Assembly: GCF_025558165.1 (NCBI RefSeq)
Contig: NZ_LAMZ01000001.1
Span: 310,001-374,000, forward strand
DNA from: Candidatus Pelagibacter ubique HIMB140
Lineage (GTDB): Bacteria; Pseudomonadota; Alphaproteobacteria; Pelagibacterales; Pelagibacteraceae
Length of the DNA stretch: 64,000 nt
Direction of reading: 5' to 3'
The notes under the pieces are model-generated. The model worked only from the letters and a program-made list of their open reading frames with translations. It ran no database searches and was not told the DNA's origin. Below, piece after piece: positions 34,587 to 44,415 of the stretch. Positions within the stretch are counted from its first letter, which is position 1, and the number at the start of each line of letters is the position of its first letter. Position numbers and translations under genes: made by a program.

Positions 34587-35801
34587 TTAATTTTCTAATC
34601 TCTTTGAAACACCTTGTTCTTGTTGTTTGTTAAACTCATCATCATTTAAATTATACAATTCTTCTATTCTAAGGTTTTTAGTTTTAATTGTTGGAACATT
34701 ATTATTTTTCATTCCAAGATGTCTTGCATAAACTGCTTGTTTTTTACTCGTTTGATGAGGTTGAAAATCTTTAATGTCTTCAATGGTTACCTTATCTCCT
34801 CTAACAAGATAACCACTTTCAACTGCTTCATTAAAAACTTTAACTCCTTTTTTTGTTCGCATCACTGCAGCGTTAAAACCTTCATCTTCTCCTTTTGGAG
34901 ATCCACCCCTCCAAGTATCAAGTGCTGCAATATCAGAGCTCTCTCCTATTGCATCGGGACAAATTTTACATCTAAAGGGAACTTTCCAATTACTTTCATC
35001 ACCCCAAAAAGAATTATAATCTTTATCAAACTCTTTTTGATCTTTTGTTTTGATATACATTCTTCCAGGATTACCAAATCCTCTATATCTAAACTCCTCT
35101 AACTCTTCTTCTTTAACATTAAAGCTATCAATAAACTCTTGTGATTTTGTAAGTTCTTGAAAGCCTCCACAAACAAGGGTGAATATATATTTACAATACT
35201 GATCAACCCTTTCATCTGATTTAGCAAGTAATCTAATAGCTCCTGCATCACAAGGTTTTCCAACAAATGCAAAGGTTTGTTTTTTATCTAAGGCTTTATG
35301 AAATTCACTTAAAGGTGAGGATGGACCGTATCTTGATCTACTTTCACAGTTAATTAAATCCTCTTTATTATAACTGTATTTTACAATGTTTCGCATAGGG
35401 TTATCTTTGTCCCCTGCGGTATGCATAATAAAATTAACTTTCTTTTGTTCTAGTAAATATAAAGACAAACCATTTAACAAACCTCCTGTTGAACTTTGAA
35501 ATCTTATTTTTGGATCAGTAGACCATGAATAATATAAATCAAAATAATTTCCCCAAACCAAATCTTTATTAGATCCTTCATTTTCTTTATGATCTTCAGG
35601 TCCTTCAGCAATCACACCAGGACAAACTTTTTTAATTTCTTCTAAAGTTTCATTAGTGATTGGTGTTAATTCTTTAGGTTCTAAATTACCTTTGTCACTC
35701 ATCTCCATCTCAATTGAGTTACCTGCAATACTTTTACAAAGTCCGCAGCCAATACAAAGGCCATTTTTTACAATATCATCTAAAGAATTAATTTTTGTCA
35801 T
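34587..35801 (-). CDS. FrhB-like (coenzyme F420 hydrogenase/dehydrogenase beta-subunit family) Fe-S protein
   Basis: A 404-residue protein with an N-terminal partial ferredoxin motif (Cys16, 19, 22 in CIGCGLC), the FrhB core segments RYGPSSPLSEFHKAL and FVGKPCDAGAIRLL, and CKICPDAIGESSDIA near residue 275. Family members transfer electrons through flavin and Fe-S centres. Nothing in the window suggests F420 synthesis, so another electron partner such as ferredoxin or flavin is likely. It overlaps the aldolase gene by one base, so it serves the same pathway. Confidence 0.85.
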   Translation of the reverse strand: MTKINSLDDIVKNGLCIGCGLCKSIAGNSIEMEMSDKGNLEPKELTPITNETLEEIKKVCPGVIAEGPEDHKENEGSNKDLVWGNYFDLYYSWSTDPKIRFQSSTGGLLNGLSLYLLEQKKVNFIMHTAGDKDNPMRNIVKYSYNKEDLINCESRSRYGPSSPLSEFHKALDKKQTFAFVGKPCDAGAIRLLAKSDERVDQYCKYIFTLVCGGFQELTKSQEFIDSFNVKEEELEEFRYRGFGNPGRMYIKTKDQKEFDKDYNSFWGDESNWKVPFRCKICPDAIGESSDIAALDTWRGGSPKGEDEGFNAAVMRTKKGVKVFNEAVESGYLVRGDKVTIEDIKDFQPHQTSKKQAVYARHLGMKNNNVPTIKTKNLRIEELYNLNDDEFNKQQEQGVSKRLEN

Positions 35802-36535
35802 TACTCTTTATAAGATGGGTCTTTAGCATCACATCTTCTAAGTAATGCTGGCCACTCATTTAAACCTGGTGAAAATAAATCATATTGCTTTTGAGATAAT
35901 TTCCACATTTCTTCTGTTGCCCTTTCAAGAGGTAAACCTGAACCTGTTGCTTGTACTGCAACCTCACACATTCTAATCGCATAATACATGTTCATAAAAG
36001 CTTCCCCAGCTGTTGCACCAACAGTAAGAAGACCGTGGTTCTTCATAATCAAAACCTTATTGTCTCCCATGTTCTCAGCAATTCTAACTCTCTCATCTTT
36101 ATTAATCGATAGCCCTTCCCACTCATGGTAACCAACTTTTCCATAAAGCATTGAACTATCTTGAACCAAATGAGGGATACCATCTTTCAATGCTGTTGCA
36201 GCCAAAGCTGAAGGAGGATGTGCATGAAAGACAAATTTTGCATTTGGATGATTTAAATGAATAGCACTATGAATAATAAAACCTGCAGTATTAGCTTTTT
36301 CAGGTCCTTCTAAAACTTTACCATGCTCATCTACTTTAATTAAGTTTGATGCTTTTACCTCTTCATACAACAAACCCATCTCATGCATAAAAAATGTATG
36401 ATCCGTTCCTGGAGCTCTTGCTGTGATATGGTTCCAAACTGTATCATCCCAACCCATCATATTTGTTAATCTAAACATGGCAGCAAGATCTACTCTTACT
36501 TTCCAATCTGCTTCGCTTATATTGTTTTTCATCAT
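35801..36535 (-). CDS. Class II aldolase/adducin-family protein
   Basis: A 244-residue metal-dependent aldolase-type protein. Zinc ligands are visible at His104 and His106 in FHAHPPSA and His167 in MKNHGLLTVG. The family cleaves or epimerises phosphorylated or unphosphorylated hydroxy-acids and sugars (for example fuculose-1-phosphate or 3-oxo-4-hydroxy acids); the substrate is unknown here. It overlaps the dehydrogenase gene by 4 bases and the FrhB-like gene by one. The second codon is also ATG; the start could be either. Confidence 0.85.
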   Translation of the reverse strand: MMKNNISEADWKVRVDLAAMFRLTNMMGWDDTVWNHITARAPGTDHTFFMHEMGLLYEEVKASNLIKVDEHGKVLEGPEKANTAGFIIHSAIHLNHPNAKFVFHAHPPSALAATALKDGIPHLVQDSSMLYGKVGYHEWEGLSINKDERVRIAENMGDNKVLIMKNHGLLTVGATAGEAFMNMYYAIRMCEVAVQATGSGLPLERATEEMWKLSQKQYDLFSPGLNEWPALLRRCDAKDPSYKE

Positions 36536-37425
36536 CCCTCCTTTGAAAAAGTTAATTTATTATTTTGTTCTAAAAGTTTAATCACTTTTAAGTGATTAGA
36601 ATTTGGTCCATATTTTTTAATTGCTTTGTTATAAATTTTAGAAGTTAAGTTCATTATTGGTAGTTTTAATTTTTGTAATTTAATAATCTCATTAGCAAGA
36701 TTTAAATCTTTCATGGATAAACCTAAAAAGAATGATGGATCATAATCTCCATTAATCATGTTAGGTCCGTATCTTGTTGAAGTATAACCACCACTTGCAC
36801 TTTTATCGATGATCTCTAACATTGTTTTTGGTTTAATCCCTGACTTTACTCCAAGCATCAAAGACTCTGAGAGTGATAAATAGTTTAAATAACAAAGGCT
36901 AACTTGTGCAATTTTAGCAGCATAACCAGCACCAGGTTTATTTAGATAATAGATGTTTTTACCTAATATATTAAAGACAAACTTAAGTTTACTAACTGTC
37001 TTTTTGTTACCTCCAATAAATATTGATAAATCTCCTGATTGAGCTTTTAAATTTCCACCTGATATCGTTGCATCAACAAATTGATTTATTTTTTTACTTA
37101 ACTTTTTTTTTAAAAGATTAAAGCAAGTTAAGGAATTGGTAGAACAATCAATCCAAATTTTATTTTTACCTAATTGATCGATGATTTTACCTTTACCAAT
37201 TGATAATGCTTTAATTTGTTTTGGTCCCGGTACGCAGCTAATAATTACATCAGAAAAATTAATTAATTCATCTAATGAGCTTGTTGCTTTTGCTTTTTTT
37301 GATTTAAATTGTTTTAAAGATTTAGCGCTTACATCGTAACCCAATAAATCTATTTTTTTAGATTTATGCAAGTTTAATGCCATTGGCATACCCATATTTC
37401 CTAAACCAATAAAACCTATTTTCAT
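36532..37425 (-). CDS. Beta-hydroxyacid dehydrogenase (3-hydroxyisobutyrate dehydrogenase-like)
   Basis: A 297-residue NAD(P)-dependent dehydrogenase. The dinucleotide motif GFIGLGNMGMPMA is at residues 4-16, the substrate loop TISGGNLKAQSGDLSIFIGG near 118-137, and the catalytic lysine in AGYAAKIAQVS near 170. The family oxidises 3-hydroxyisobutyrate, tartronate semialdehyde partners or threonate-like acids. It lies one base after the PhyH gene. Confidence 0.85.
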   Translation of the reverse strand: MKIGFIGLGNMGMPMALNLHKSKKIDLLGYDVSAKSLKQFKSKKAKATSSLDELINFSDVIISCVPGPKQIKALSIGKGKIIDQLGKNKIWIDCSTNSLTCFNLLKKKLSKKINQFVDATISGGNLKAQSGDLSIFIGGNKKTVSKLKFVFNILGKNIYYLNKPGAGYAAKIAQVSLCYLNYLSLSESLMLGVKSGIKPKTMLEIIDKSASGGYTSTRYGPNMINGDYDPSFFLGLSMKDLNLANEIIKLQKLKLPIMNLTSKIYNKAIKKYGPNSNHLKVIKLLEQNNKLTFSKEG

Positions 37426-37426
37426 A

Positions 37427-38269
37427 TCAATCCATTAAACCATCTACTTCAACATTATTTCGTTCATAATGAATTGGAAGTGCTTTACCGTAAACTTGTT
37501 TAGAGTGTTCAGGTTTATTTACCCTGTAACTATCTTTTACATATGTTGGTAATGCAATGTAACGAGAAGTATTTCCTTCTATTTTTGTTACTCTATGCAT
37601 AGAAAATCTTCCTTTAAATATTTGAAGATCCCCTGGTTGAAGATCTAATGATTTAACTTTGTCTCTTGAACCTCTAAGTACTTTTGTAACTTCATCAAAG
37701 TTTTCATTTTCAGTGCTTCTTAAATCAGGTGAATATTCAAACAATCCACCCTTTTCAGCTTTTTGAACTAAAATACTTAAAGTAAATTCATTTCCATCAA
37801 AGTGCCAAGGAAAGTAATGATCTTTATGCATGATACTGTATGGATTTTTTCCTAAAGGATCTGACCATCGATAAAGAGGAAAAACTCCTAAACTATCTGA
37901 AATAAATTTTAACATTTCTTCAGACTCGTAAATTTTATTTAAATCAGATTGTTCCTCTAAATCATCCGAATTAATGTATCCACTTTCTCTAAATGAAAAT
38001 ACTCTCTTTGGATGATCTTTTGATAAATTTTCATCATCTTTTGAAAAGTAAGGGTTGTGATGATCTTTGGTCCAATGAGTTTTAGGAAGATTTCTTTCAA
38101 CTTCTTCCTTCATTCTTTTCAAAGACTCGCTAAGAACAAAGTTTGGCAGTACACAGCATCCATCTTTATCTAGTAGCTCTCTATTTTTAGAAATTAAATC
38201 TTGGTACTCTTTTGATCCTGTTTGATCAATTGGGTAATTTTTTAAGTTAACAATGTTTTTTATTTCCAT
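37427..38269 (-). CDS. PhyH-family Fe(II)/2-oxoglutarate dioxygenase
   Basis: A 280-residue dioxygenase of the phytanoyl-CoA hydroxylase family. The iron triad is His156 and Asp158 in HFDGNEF and His225 in SMHRVTK; Arg236 is placed to bind 2-oxoglutarate. It is the first gene of the five-gene catabolic operon and has a strong AAAGGAG Shine-Dalgarno 5-6 bases before the ATG. It probably hydroxylates the substrate that the following dehydrogenase and aldolase break down; the compound is unknown. Confidence 0.85.
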   Translation of the reverse strand: MEIKNIVNLKNYPIDQTGSKEYQDLISKNRELLDKDGCCVLPNFVLSESLKRMKEEVERNLPKTHWTKDHHNPYFSKDDENLSKDHPKRVFSFRESGYINSDDLEEQSDLNKIYESEEMLKFISDSLGVFPLYRWSDPLGKNPYSIMHKDHYFPWHFDGNEFTLSILVQKAEKGGLFEYSPDLRSTENENFDEVTKVLRGSRDKVKSLDLQPGDLQIFKGRFSMHRVTKIEGNTSRYIALPTYVKDSYRVNKPEHSKQVYGKALPIHYERNNVEVDGLMD

Positions 38270-38540
38270 AATTCTCCTTTAATTAAAATTAATTTTTTAA
38301 AAAAAGAAGTGATTACAATTTCGTGGGCGTTGAAGAATTTATATGATTTTTACAGTCTACTTTTTGAAGTAATAAATTAAATAAATTAGATGATAACTTT
38401 GAACTCAAGCCAACTCTAGCCAGTCTATGACAATGAGTAAAAAGATTAAGATTCATAATAAAATCGTATTATATTTTTGTCCTTAGGTAAAGATAATTTG
38501 ATCTAACTATTTTTGATTAAAAAAATAAAGATAATTAAAT
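38270..38540. other. 271-base gap without a recognisable gene
   Basis: Between the PhyH gene and the outer-membrane protein gene, both on the minus strand. It should contain the PhyH operon promoter close to 38280-38330. I find only short frames, the longest of note a 19-codon plus-strand frame near 38427, and no stable hairpin, tRNA or repeat. Confidence 0.5.
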
Positions 38541-39722
38541 CTAAAAAGAATAACTGGTGTAAAATTTAATATTACTCTCATCCTTAAAAGAAGATTGATG
38601 ATTGTCATCTTCAAGATTTAAAGGGTGGTAAATATCAATCCCAGCTCTAAGAGATGAAAAAAATCTACTTTCATAATTAAAAGTTAAAGCACGTGTATTT
38701 TTATCTAAATCATTTTGAATAGAGACAAAATACTGAGTGTCTTCAATATCATTAAGTACAAGTCTAGCACCTAAAAATAGATCGTTTTGATAACCATGGT
38801 GAGATTTTGTGCTACGAGTATCGTAAGAATATTCAATTATATTTGCTAAATCCCAACTCTTTTCTAAAATTCCATAATTGTTGTGCTCAATACCAAGGAT
38901 CAAATTAGTATAATCCTCTATATTACCGTTATAATCATATTGGTTTTCACGATAAACCACTTCACTCTTATACAAAGTATCTCCTTTTGTAGCCTGAAGA
39001 TCTAAACCTAATTGTGTAATTTCAGAATATTTTGGAACAAATTTACCTGAATTTAAAACTAACGCAGGGTCTTTTGTATTTCCTTCATAAAATGAAAGTC
39101 CGTAATCATATTCATTAATATATCCTGACCAACGTACTGCCATTCCTATATTATCTTTACTTCCTCCATCAGCATAGGTATTGGTGGTATCAACATCGAG
39201 CGCTAATTGAGGTCTTACTTTAGAAGTGGGGTATGTATTAGTTGCTGCTGGCAATATAAAAAAATTTAATTCACTAGACTCGAAGTATCTTTTAACATTT
39301 ACCATCGTTTGACCTTTTTTTTCACCTTGAGCCAAACCATTTGAAAAGTTTTTTGAATTAATGATATCTACGGGGTTATAAAATTCATTCTTACCCCAAA
39401 AAATTATGTTATTACCAACTAAATAACTTAAATCATTATTAGCGTATTCTAAATAAGCTTCATTAAAATCAATATCTTGAGCTGCTTCAGGATCTGATAT
39501 TGCAGAATTTATTTTTAATTTTCCAGATAAATTATTGTTTTCAAAAAAGAAGTTGTACTTGAGTGATGATGAATTCAGAGTATTTTTTCGATCATCACCT
39601 TCTACATCATCAAAAAATACAGATGAACTTACTTCTACCTCTCCGTACTGCTCCGTATATGTTTCTGCTAAGGAGCTAGTATTAATAAGTATAAATAAAA
39701 TAATTAAAAATCTAATAATCAT
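38541..39722 (-). CDS. Probable outer-membrane beta-barrel protein of an MMPL export unit
   Basis: A 393-residue protein with a signal peptide (about 1-19) and alternating, tyrosine- and asparagine-rich beta strands, ending with aromatic residues (YTSYSF) as in many outer-membrane barrels. NNIIFWGKNEFYNPVDIIN near residue 105 is a recognisable family-like segment found in barrel proteins encoded beside MMPL exporters. It overlaps the LolA-like gene by 4 bases, so the three genes form one unit. Confidence 0.75.
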   Translation of the reverse strand: MIIRFLIILFILINTSSLAETYTEQYGEVEVSSSVFFDDVEGDDRKNTLNSSSLKYNFFFENNNLSGKLKINSAISDPEAAQDIDFNEAYLEYANNDLSYLVGNNIIFWGKNEFYNPVDIINSKNFSNGLAQGEKKGQTMVNVKRYFESSELNFFILPAATNTYPTSKVRPQLALDVDTTNTYADGGSKDNIGMAVRWSGYINEYDYGLSFYEGNTKDPALVLNSGKFVPKYSEITQLGLDLQATKGDTLYKSEVVYRENQYDYNGNIEDYTNLILGIEHNNYGILEKSWDLANIIEYSYDTRSTKSHHGYQNDLFLGARLVLNDIEDTQYFVSIQNDLDKNTRALTFNYESRFFSSLRAGIDIYHPLNLEDDNHQSSFKDESNIKFYTSYSF

Positions 39723-40522
39723 CTAGCCATTTTGGCTAACTTCTCAGGTTTAAAATCATTCAAAGATAAATTAGTTTGAAATTGATAATTTTCCCAAGCA
39801 ATTACTGTCGATTTTCCTGTTTGAAGATTAGTCATTTCTAATGTGTCTGCTCTCCAAAATTTATCTAAATATTTTTGATAACCTTTGAAATGTAGTTCTT
39901 TTTCTAAATCACCTCTTCGGTTATAAAACTTAACTGATTGATATAAAAATTCATCAGTATCAACATAAATTACTCTTTTAGAATAACCTGATTTTTTGTT
40001 TTTAGGAGTTGCTTCAATCAAGTGACATGTAAGAGAAGTTTCAATTAAGCACGGTCCATCTTCGATCCAAGTAAAAGTATAATCTTCTGGTTCATCAGTT
40101 GATAAATCCTCATAAGAAAACTCTGAGGAAACAAATTTACCAGTACGATTAGAAGAAGAAATTCTTTTTACCCTTTTAAGAGCTGGAAGATATAACCATT
40201 GATCATCATCTTGAGGCTCTATTTTGGCATGAGTTAAAAGCGATGTGCCTTTTACATCTCTTGGCTCTGTAAAAACTATAATACTTTTATCTCCAAGTGT
40301 ATCATCTAATTCTTCAAAAATTAGGTTTTTAAATTTTCTAACACTTTCATTTCCAGACTTATCTTTTAAAACCATCTGTCCCTCTACAGTGCTGTCGATA
40401 AAACCATTGTCTAAGGCAATACTTTTTTCAATAATCTCTAAACCTTTTTCTTCATTGGTTTGAGCTGATAACGATGTACACCAAATGGTTAGGGTTATAA
40501 AAATTGATATTAAATATTTCAT
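39719..40522 (-). CDS. LolA-like outer-membrane lipoprotein-sorting family protein
   Basis: A 267-residue exported protein (signal peptide ending near residue 20, SLSAQ) with the fold pattern of the LolA/LppX superfamily: EGQMVLKDKSG near 44, DQWLYLPALKRVKRISSS near 106-123 and ENYQFQTNLSLNDF near the end. Periplasmic members carry a lipid in a hydrophobic cleft. Its place between an MMPL permease and an outer-membrane barrel suggests shuttling lipid or lipophilic cargo across the periplasm. Confidence 0.85.
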   Translation of the reverse strand: MKYLISIFITLTIWCTSLSAQTNEEKGLEIIEKSIALDNGFIDSTVEGQMVLKDKSGNESVRKFKNLIFEELDDTLGDKSIIVFTEPRDVKGTSLLTHAKIEPQDDDQWLYLPALKRVKRISSSNRTGKFVSSEFSYEDLSTDEPEDYTFTWIEDGPCLIETSLTCHLIEATPKNKKSGYSKRVIYVDTDEFLYQSVKFYNRRGDLEKELHFKGYQKYLDKFWRADTLEMTNLQTGKSTVIAWENYQFQTNLSLNDFKPEKLAKMAR

Positions 40523-42846
40523 ATTGATGCTTTCCTTTTTTGTTTAAAATTATCAATCAAAATTAATATTGGTGGTAAAAGTAAATAATCAACAACTAAA
40601 GCAAAAACAACAGTGATTGCAGTAAGCTGGGCCATATCTTTATTTACTGTAAATCCTGATTGAGCCAAAACACAGAAACCTAAAAATAAACCGATTGTTG
40701 TTGTTGTAAGTGCCATCCCTACTTTTTGAAATGCTTCTCGAACACTATCCTCTGGTGACTTACCTTTTTTTCTAGCCTTAGCATATTTCAGCATAAAATG
40801 AACCGAGTCATCGACAACTATTCCTAATGTCATTGCAACTACAATAGAGACAGCTAAAGTTACACTTCCTGTGTAGTATCCCCACAACCCAAACGCCATT
40901 GCAGCAGGTAACAAGTTAGGAATTAAACTCATTAGTCCATATTTAATATTTCTAATTACAATTAAGATAATAAATGAAATACCAATGAGGGCAAAACCTG
41001 TTCCTTTCAGCATAGCTGGAACATCTCTTGATGAAATTTGTGAAAAGACTTGAGAAGGTCCAGTTGATTTTGTCATTAATTCAGGCGCGTTGTCTTTAAA
41101 CCATTCTTGAATTTGTTTATCTAAATTTAAAAATTCTTTAGTGGTGGCATTAGCAACATTTGCTGTTACACGAAGAGCAGATTTATTAACATTAATTTGA
41201 TCAGTTAAATCTAACCCATAACCAAGTGATAATTCATAAAGAAACAGATATTGAGCTGCTTCGAGTTCAGTAGTTGGAATTTTATAAAACGATTGATTGT
41301 CGTTGTTAAAGTTTTGGTTCAATCTTTTTACGACATCTGTGTAAGACCTTACACTCGTTACCTTTGGTTGGTTTCTCATAAAATTAACAAGATCATCAAC
41401 CTTTTGCAGGTATTCAGGATCATTTATACCGTTTTCAACTCCTGAATTAATAGAATATTCAAGTGCATTGAGACCTCCAAAATTTTCCTCATAATAATCA
41501 ATTGATTGTCTTAATTCATATTTCTTATCGAAATATCTTAAAAAATCGTCTTCCAATGAAATTTTAGTAATTCCATAAACTAAAACAACTACAAGTGCAG
41601 CAGTTGAAATCAAAAGAAAATTTTTCCATTTTATTACAAACTCTGCCAGTCCTGACATTCCTTTATCCATTGAGGCTTGCGAACTTATTTTTTTCATAGG
41701 TAACAAACTGATCAGTGCGGGCAGCATTGTTAATGTGTAAAAAAGAGCTGCAATCACACCAACAAAGACAATATTTCCAAGCTGTCTAAAGGGAGGAGAA
41801 ATAGAAAAATTTAAAGAAAGAAATCCTACAGCTGTTGTAAGACAAGCAACAGTAATTGCAGGACCATGATCAATAATTGCTGTTCTAACCCACTCGTTTC
41901 GATCTGAAGTAATAGTCATTGTCTGACGAACTGAAGATAAGATGTGAACTGTACTAGCCACAGTTAAAATCATCACCATAAGTGGAGCAACAACAGTTGC
42001 ATTATTGATATTGGTTCCAGACCAACCTAGTGCACCTAAGGAAGATCCAGCACAAAGGATGATGATAATAAATATTAAACCAACCCCAAAAACACTTCTT
42101 AAAATTATTGCAACTGAGATTAATATGACCACAACCATCAGAGGTGTAAGAGTAGCTGAATCGTCTTGTCCTGACTCGCTGTATTGATTGTTTAATGGTA
42201 CAAAACCAGCCAACCTAACTTTGATATTGGGATTACTTGCCTCAAATTTCTCTTTTAGCTTTTCAGCCTCACCCATAACAAACGGTACTTCTACAATGGC
42301 ATTCTTTCCAGGAAGTCTGAACAATACATTTACCTGAGAAATAGAGTTGTCATTGTTAATGAAAGTATTTTTAAGTTCAATTCGAGAGTTTGCTACTTCT
42401 TGGGCTTTTGCAACATCTTCAGGAGAAATATTATTTATGTCAGTGATTAAATCTTCTACAACAAGACTGTCTTCTTCAGCATAACTATTTTGATAATTAG
42501 TTAAAGAGTTTACAGTTCTTACATAAGGAAGGAGCCAAGATTCTTCTGTTAATTGACCAATTGCTTTTAATGTTTCTGCAGTAAAAATATTTTTATCTTT
42601 TGGGGATATGATAAAAATAAGGTTGTCATCTTTTGAATACGCTGCTTCAAATTTATCTAAAGCAATCCGATCTGGATTATTTTTGTCAAAAAAAACTCTA
42701 GCGTCAGTATCGAAATTAAGATTTGGTGCTCCTGCCATAAGTCCTAGTGCAACCAAGAAACCAAAAACAATAACTGTTATTCTTCTCTTAAGAACAAAAT
42801 CTGCAAGGGCTGAAAAAAAGTTCATATGTTTAATTAAATCACGCAT
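40519..42846 (-). CDS. MMPL/RND-family exporter
   Basis: A 775-residue RND-superfamily permease with two repeats, each a single membrane helix, a large periplasmic domain and a 5-helix bundle. Conserved MMPL segments are FDTDARVFFDKNNP after the first helix and GIVVDDSVHFMLKYAKARKKG in the second half. Such proteins export lipids, hopanoids or other hydrophobic compounds. It overlaps the LolA-like gene by 4 bases. The start may be at codon 8 (MNFFSALAD), which matches the family better. Confidence 0.9.
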   Translation of the reverse strand: MRDLIKHMNFFSALADFVLKRRITVIVFGFLVALGLMAGAPNLNFDTDARVFFDKNNPDRIALDKFEAAYSKDDNLIFIISPKDKNIFTAETLKAIGQLTEESWLLPYVRTVNSLTNYQNSYAEEDSLVVEDLITDINNISPEDVAKAQEVANSRIELKNTFINNDNSISQVNVLFRLPGKNAIVEVPFVMGEAEKLKEKFEASNPNIKVRLAGFVPLNNQYSESGQDDSATLTPLMVVVILISVAIILRSVFGVGLIFIIIILCAGSSLGALGWSGTNINNATVVAPLMVMILTVASTVHILSSVRQTMTITSDRNEWVRTAIIDHGPAITVACLTTAVGFLSLNFSISPPFRQLGNIVFVGVIAALFYTLTMLPALISLLPMKKISSQASMDKGMSGLAEFVIKWKNFLLISTAALVVVLVYGITKISLEDDFLRYFDKKYELRQSIDYYEENFGGLNALEYSINSGVENGINDPEYLQKVDDLVNFMRNQPKVTSVRSYTDVVKRLNQNFNNDNQSFYKIPTTELEAAQYLFLYELSLGYGLDLTDQINVNKSALRVTANVANATTKEFLNLDKQIQEWFKDNAPELMTKSTGPSQVFSQISSRDVPAMLKGTGFALIGISFIILIVIRNIKYGLMSLIPNLLPAAMAFGLWGYYTGSVTLAVSIVVAMTLGIVVDDSVHFMLKYAKARKKGKSPEDSVREAFQKVGMALTTTTIGLFLGFCVLAQSGFTVNKDMAQLTAITVVFALVVDYLLLPPILILIDNFKQKRKASI

Positions 42847-42916
42847 ATTACATTAATATTAAATAACACAAGTTTTATTTCTTAAATCTTGTTAATTAAA
42901 TTGCACTTTTAAAAGA

Positions 42917-44368
42917 TTATCGTCTACCTTTTGCACTTGCGTGCTTTTCTAAGATTTTTTTGGCATTGAACTTTGCCTCTTCTGTTTTTTTAACCATCCA
43001 AATCTTATCTCTTGCAATCTTTGATGAAGAATGGTGATCAACAATTGGATTTGGATAATGTTTACCTATTTCAATTCCTAGACCCTTTTGATCTATGTAT
43101 GTAAGTTTCCAAGGCTCATGGACTAATTTATTAGGTATTTCTTTTAATTCTGGCACCCATTTTTTAATAAATTCACCTTCTGGATCCTGATCTGTTGATT
43201 GTTTAATGGGGTTATAAATTCTAATAGTATTGATACCCGTTGTGCCTGATTGCATTTGAAACTGGGAATAATGAATTCCGGGTTCATAATCAGTAAACAA
43301 TCTTGCTAAATGTTTGCTAGTTTTTCTCCAATCAAGCCAAAGTTGGTATGATGCAAAGGATACAAGCATGGCTCTCATTCTAAAATTAATCCATCCATTT
43401 GATTTTAAATATCTCATACAAGCATCTACAAAAGGATAACCAGTCAAACCATCCTTCCAGGCTTGATGATACTGTTCATTAAAATCATTTTCTCTAATAC
43501 CATCATAAGCTCTATTCATATTTTGATATTCAATTTCAGGCTCATCATAAAGTTTTTGAATAAAATGACAGTGCCAAGCAAGTCTACTTCTAAAAGATCT
43601 TAAAGATTTAACTTTATTAAAAGACATATTGATTTGTTTAGCATTATCAATTGCATGATTAATTTCTCTTAATGAAATAGTGCCATAAGTAATGTGAGGA
43701 CTTAATCTTGAACAAGCAACTTCACCTGTAATTGGTGAAGACATTTCTTTTTGATAATTTTCAGATCTTTGTTCTAAAAAACTATTTAAGAGTGAAAGCG
43801 CTTGAGTTCTTCCACCTTTTTGAATATTTGAACCATCAATTTGGTTTGTTTTGACCTCAATAGATGATGTTTCTGTGGTTAAAAATTTACAATTAGCTTT
43901 AATAGTTTGTGGTCCGTTATCTATAAATTTATTCCACTGATTAGCCCAATAATTTCTTTTTCTATTTTCAAGTTGAATTCCAAATTGTTGTAATTGATGC
44001 CAATTAACTCCTTTTTCAACAAAGAGCTCAGAGCATTTTTGATCTAAATCTAGTGTGTATTTATTTCTAAATATTTGGTTGGTAAAAATATCTGTAATTT
44101 TAAATTGGTTAATTAATTTATTTAAAATTTCAATTGTATTTCCATAAAATATAGAAATTTTAGAATTATATTTGCTTATCAGTTCATTATTTAATTCTTC
44201 TAAACTTTCTTTAGTAAAATTTAAATGAAACGAACTAGATGTTTCTAATTTCCAATAATCTTCATCATAAATAAAAATTGGTAAGACTTCTCCATCATTA
44301 CAAGCTTTGTTGAAAGCTTCATTGTCTTCAATTCTTAAATCGTGTCTAAACCAAAGTATTTTTTTCAT
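42917..44368 (-). CDS. phr: Deoxyribodipyrimidine photolyase / cryptochrome family
   Basis: A 483-residue FAD protein that repairs UV lesions with light. The N-terminal antenna-binding domain starts ILWFRHDLRIEDNEAF; the FAD domain includes LAWHCHFIQKL, WKDGLTGYPFVDACMRYL and RIYNPIKQSTDQDPEGEF. The variable segment DYEPGIHYSQFQMQSGTTGIN differs from the NGGWQW form of classical CPD photolyases, so it may belong to a different photolyase subgroup or repair (6-4) products; which one cannot be decided here. Confidence 0.88.
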   Translation of the reverse strand: MKKILWFRHDLRIEDNEAFNKACNDGEVLPIFIYDEDYWKLETSSSFHLNFTKESLEELNNELISKYNSKISIFYGNTIEILNKLINQFKITDIFTNQIFRNKYTLDLDQKCSELFVEKGVNWHQLQQFGIQLENRKRNYWANQWNKFIDNGPQTIKANCKFLTTETSSIEVKTNQIDGSNIQKGGRTQALSLLNSFLEQRSENYQKEMSSPITGEVACSRLSPHITYGTISLREINHAIDNAKQINMSFNKVKSLRSFRSRLAWHCHFIQKLYDEPEIEYQNMNRAYDGIRENDFNEQYHQAWKDGLTGYPFVDACMRYLKSNGWINFRMRAMLVSFASYQLWLDWRKTSKHLARLFTDYEPGIHYSQFQMQSGTTGINTIRIYNPIKQSTDQDPEGEFIKKWVPELKEIPNKLVHEPWKLTYIDQKGLGIEIGKHYPNPIVDHHSSSKIARDKIWMVKKTEEAKFNAKKILEKHASAKGRR

Positions 44369-44415
44369 ATTAAATATAAAAACTCAATTAAACCAATTGT
44401 TAGTGATCTTGAATA

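Noticed and set aside
38427..38486. 19-codon plus-strand frame in the gap upstream of the outer-membrane protein gene
   Set aside because: Very short, no ribosome-binding site, and ATG-rich DNA of this composition gives such frames by chance.
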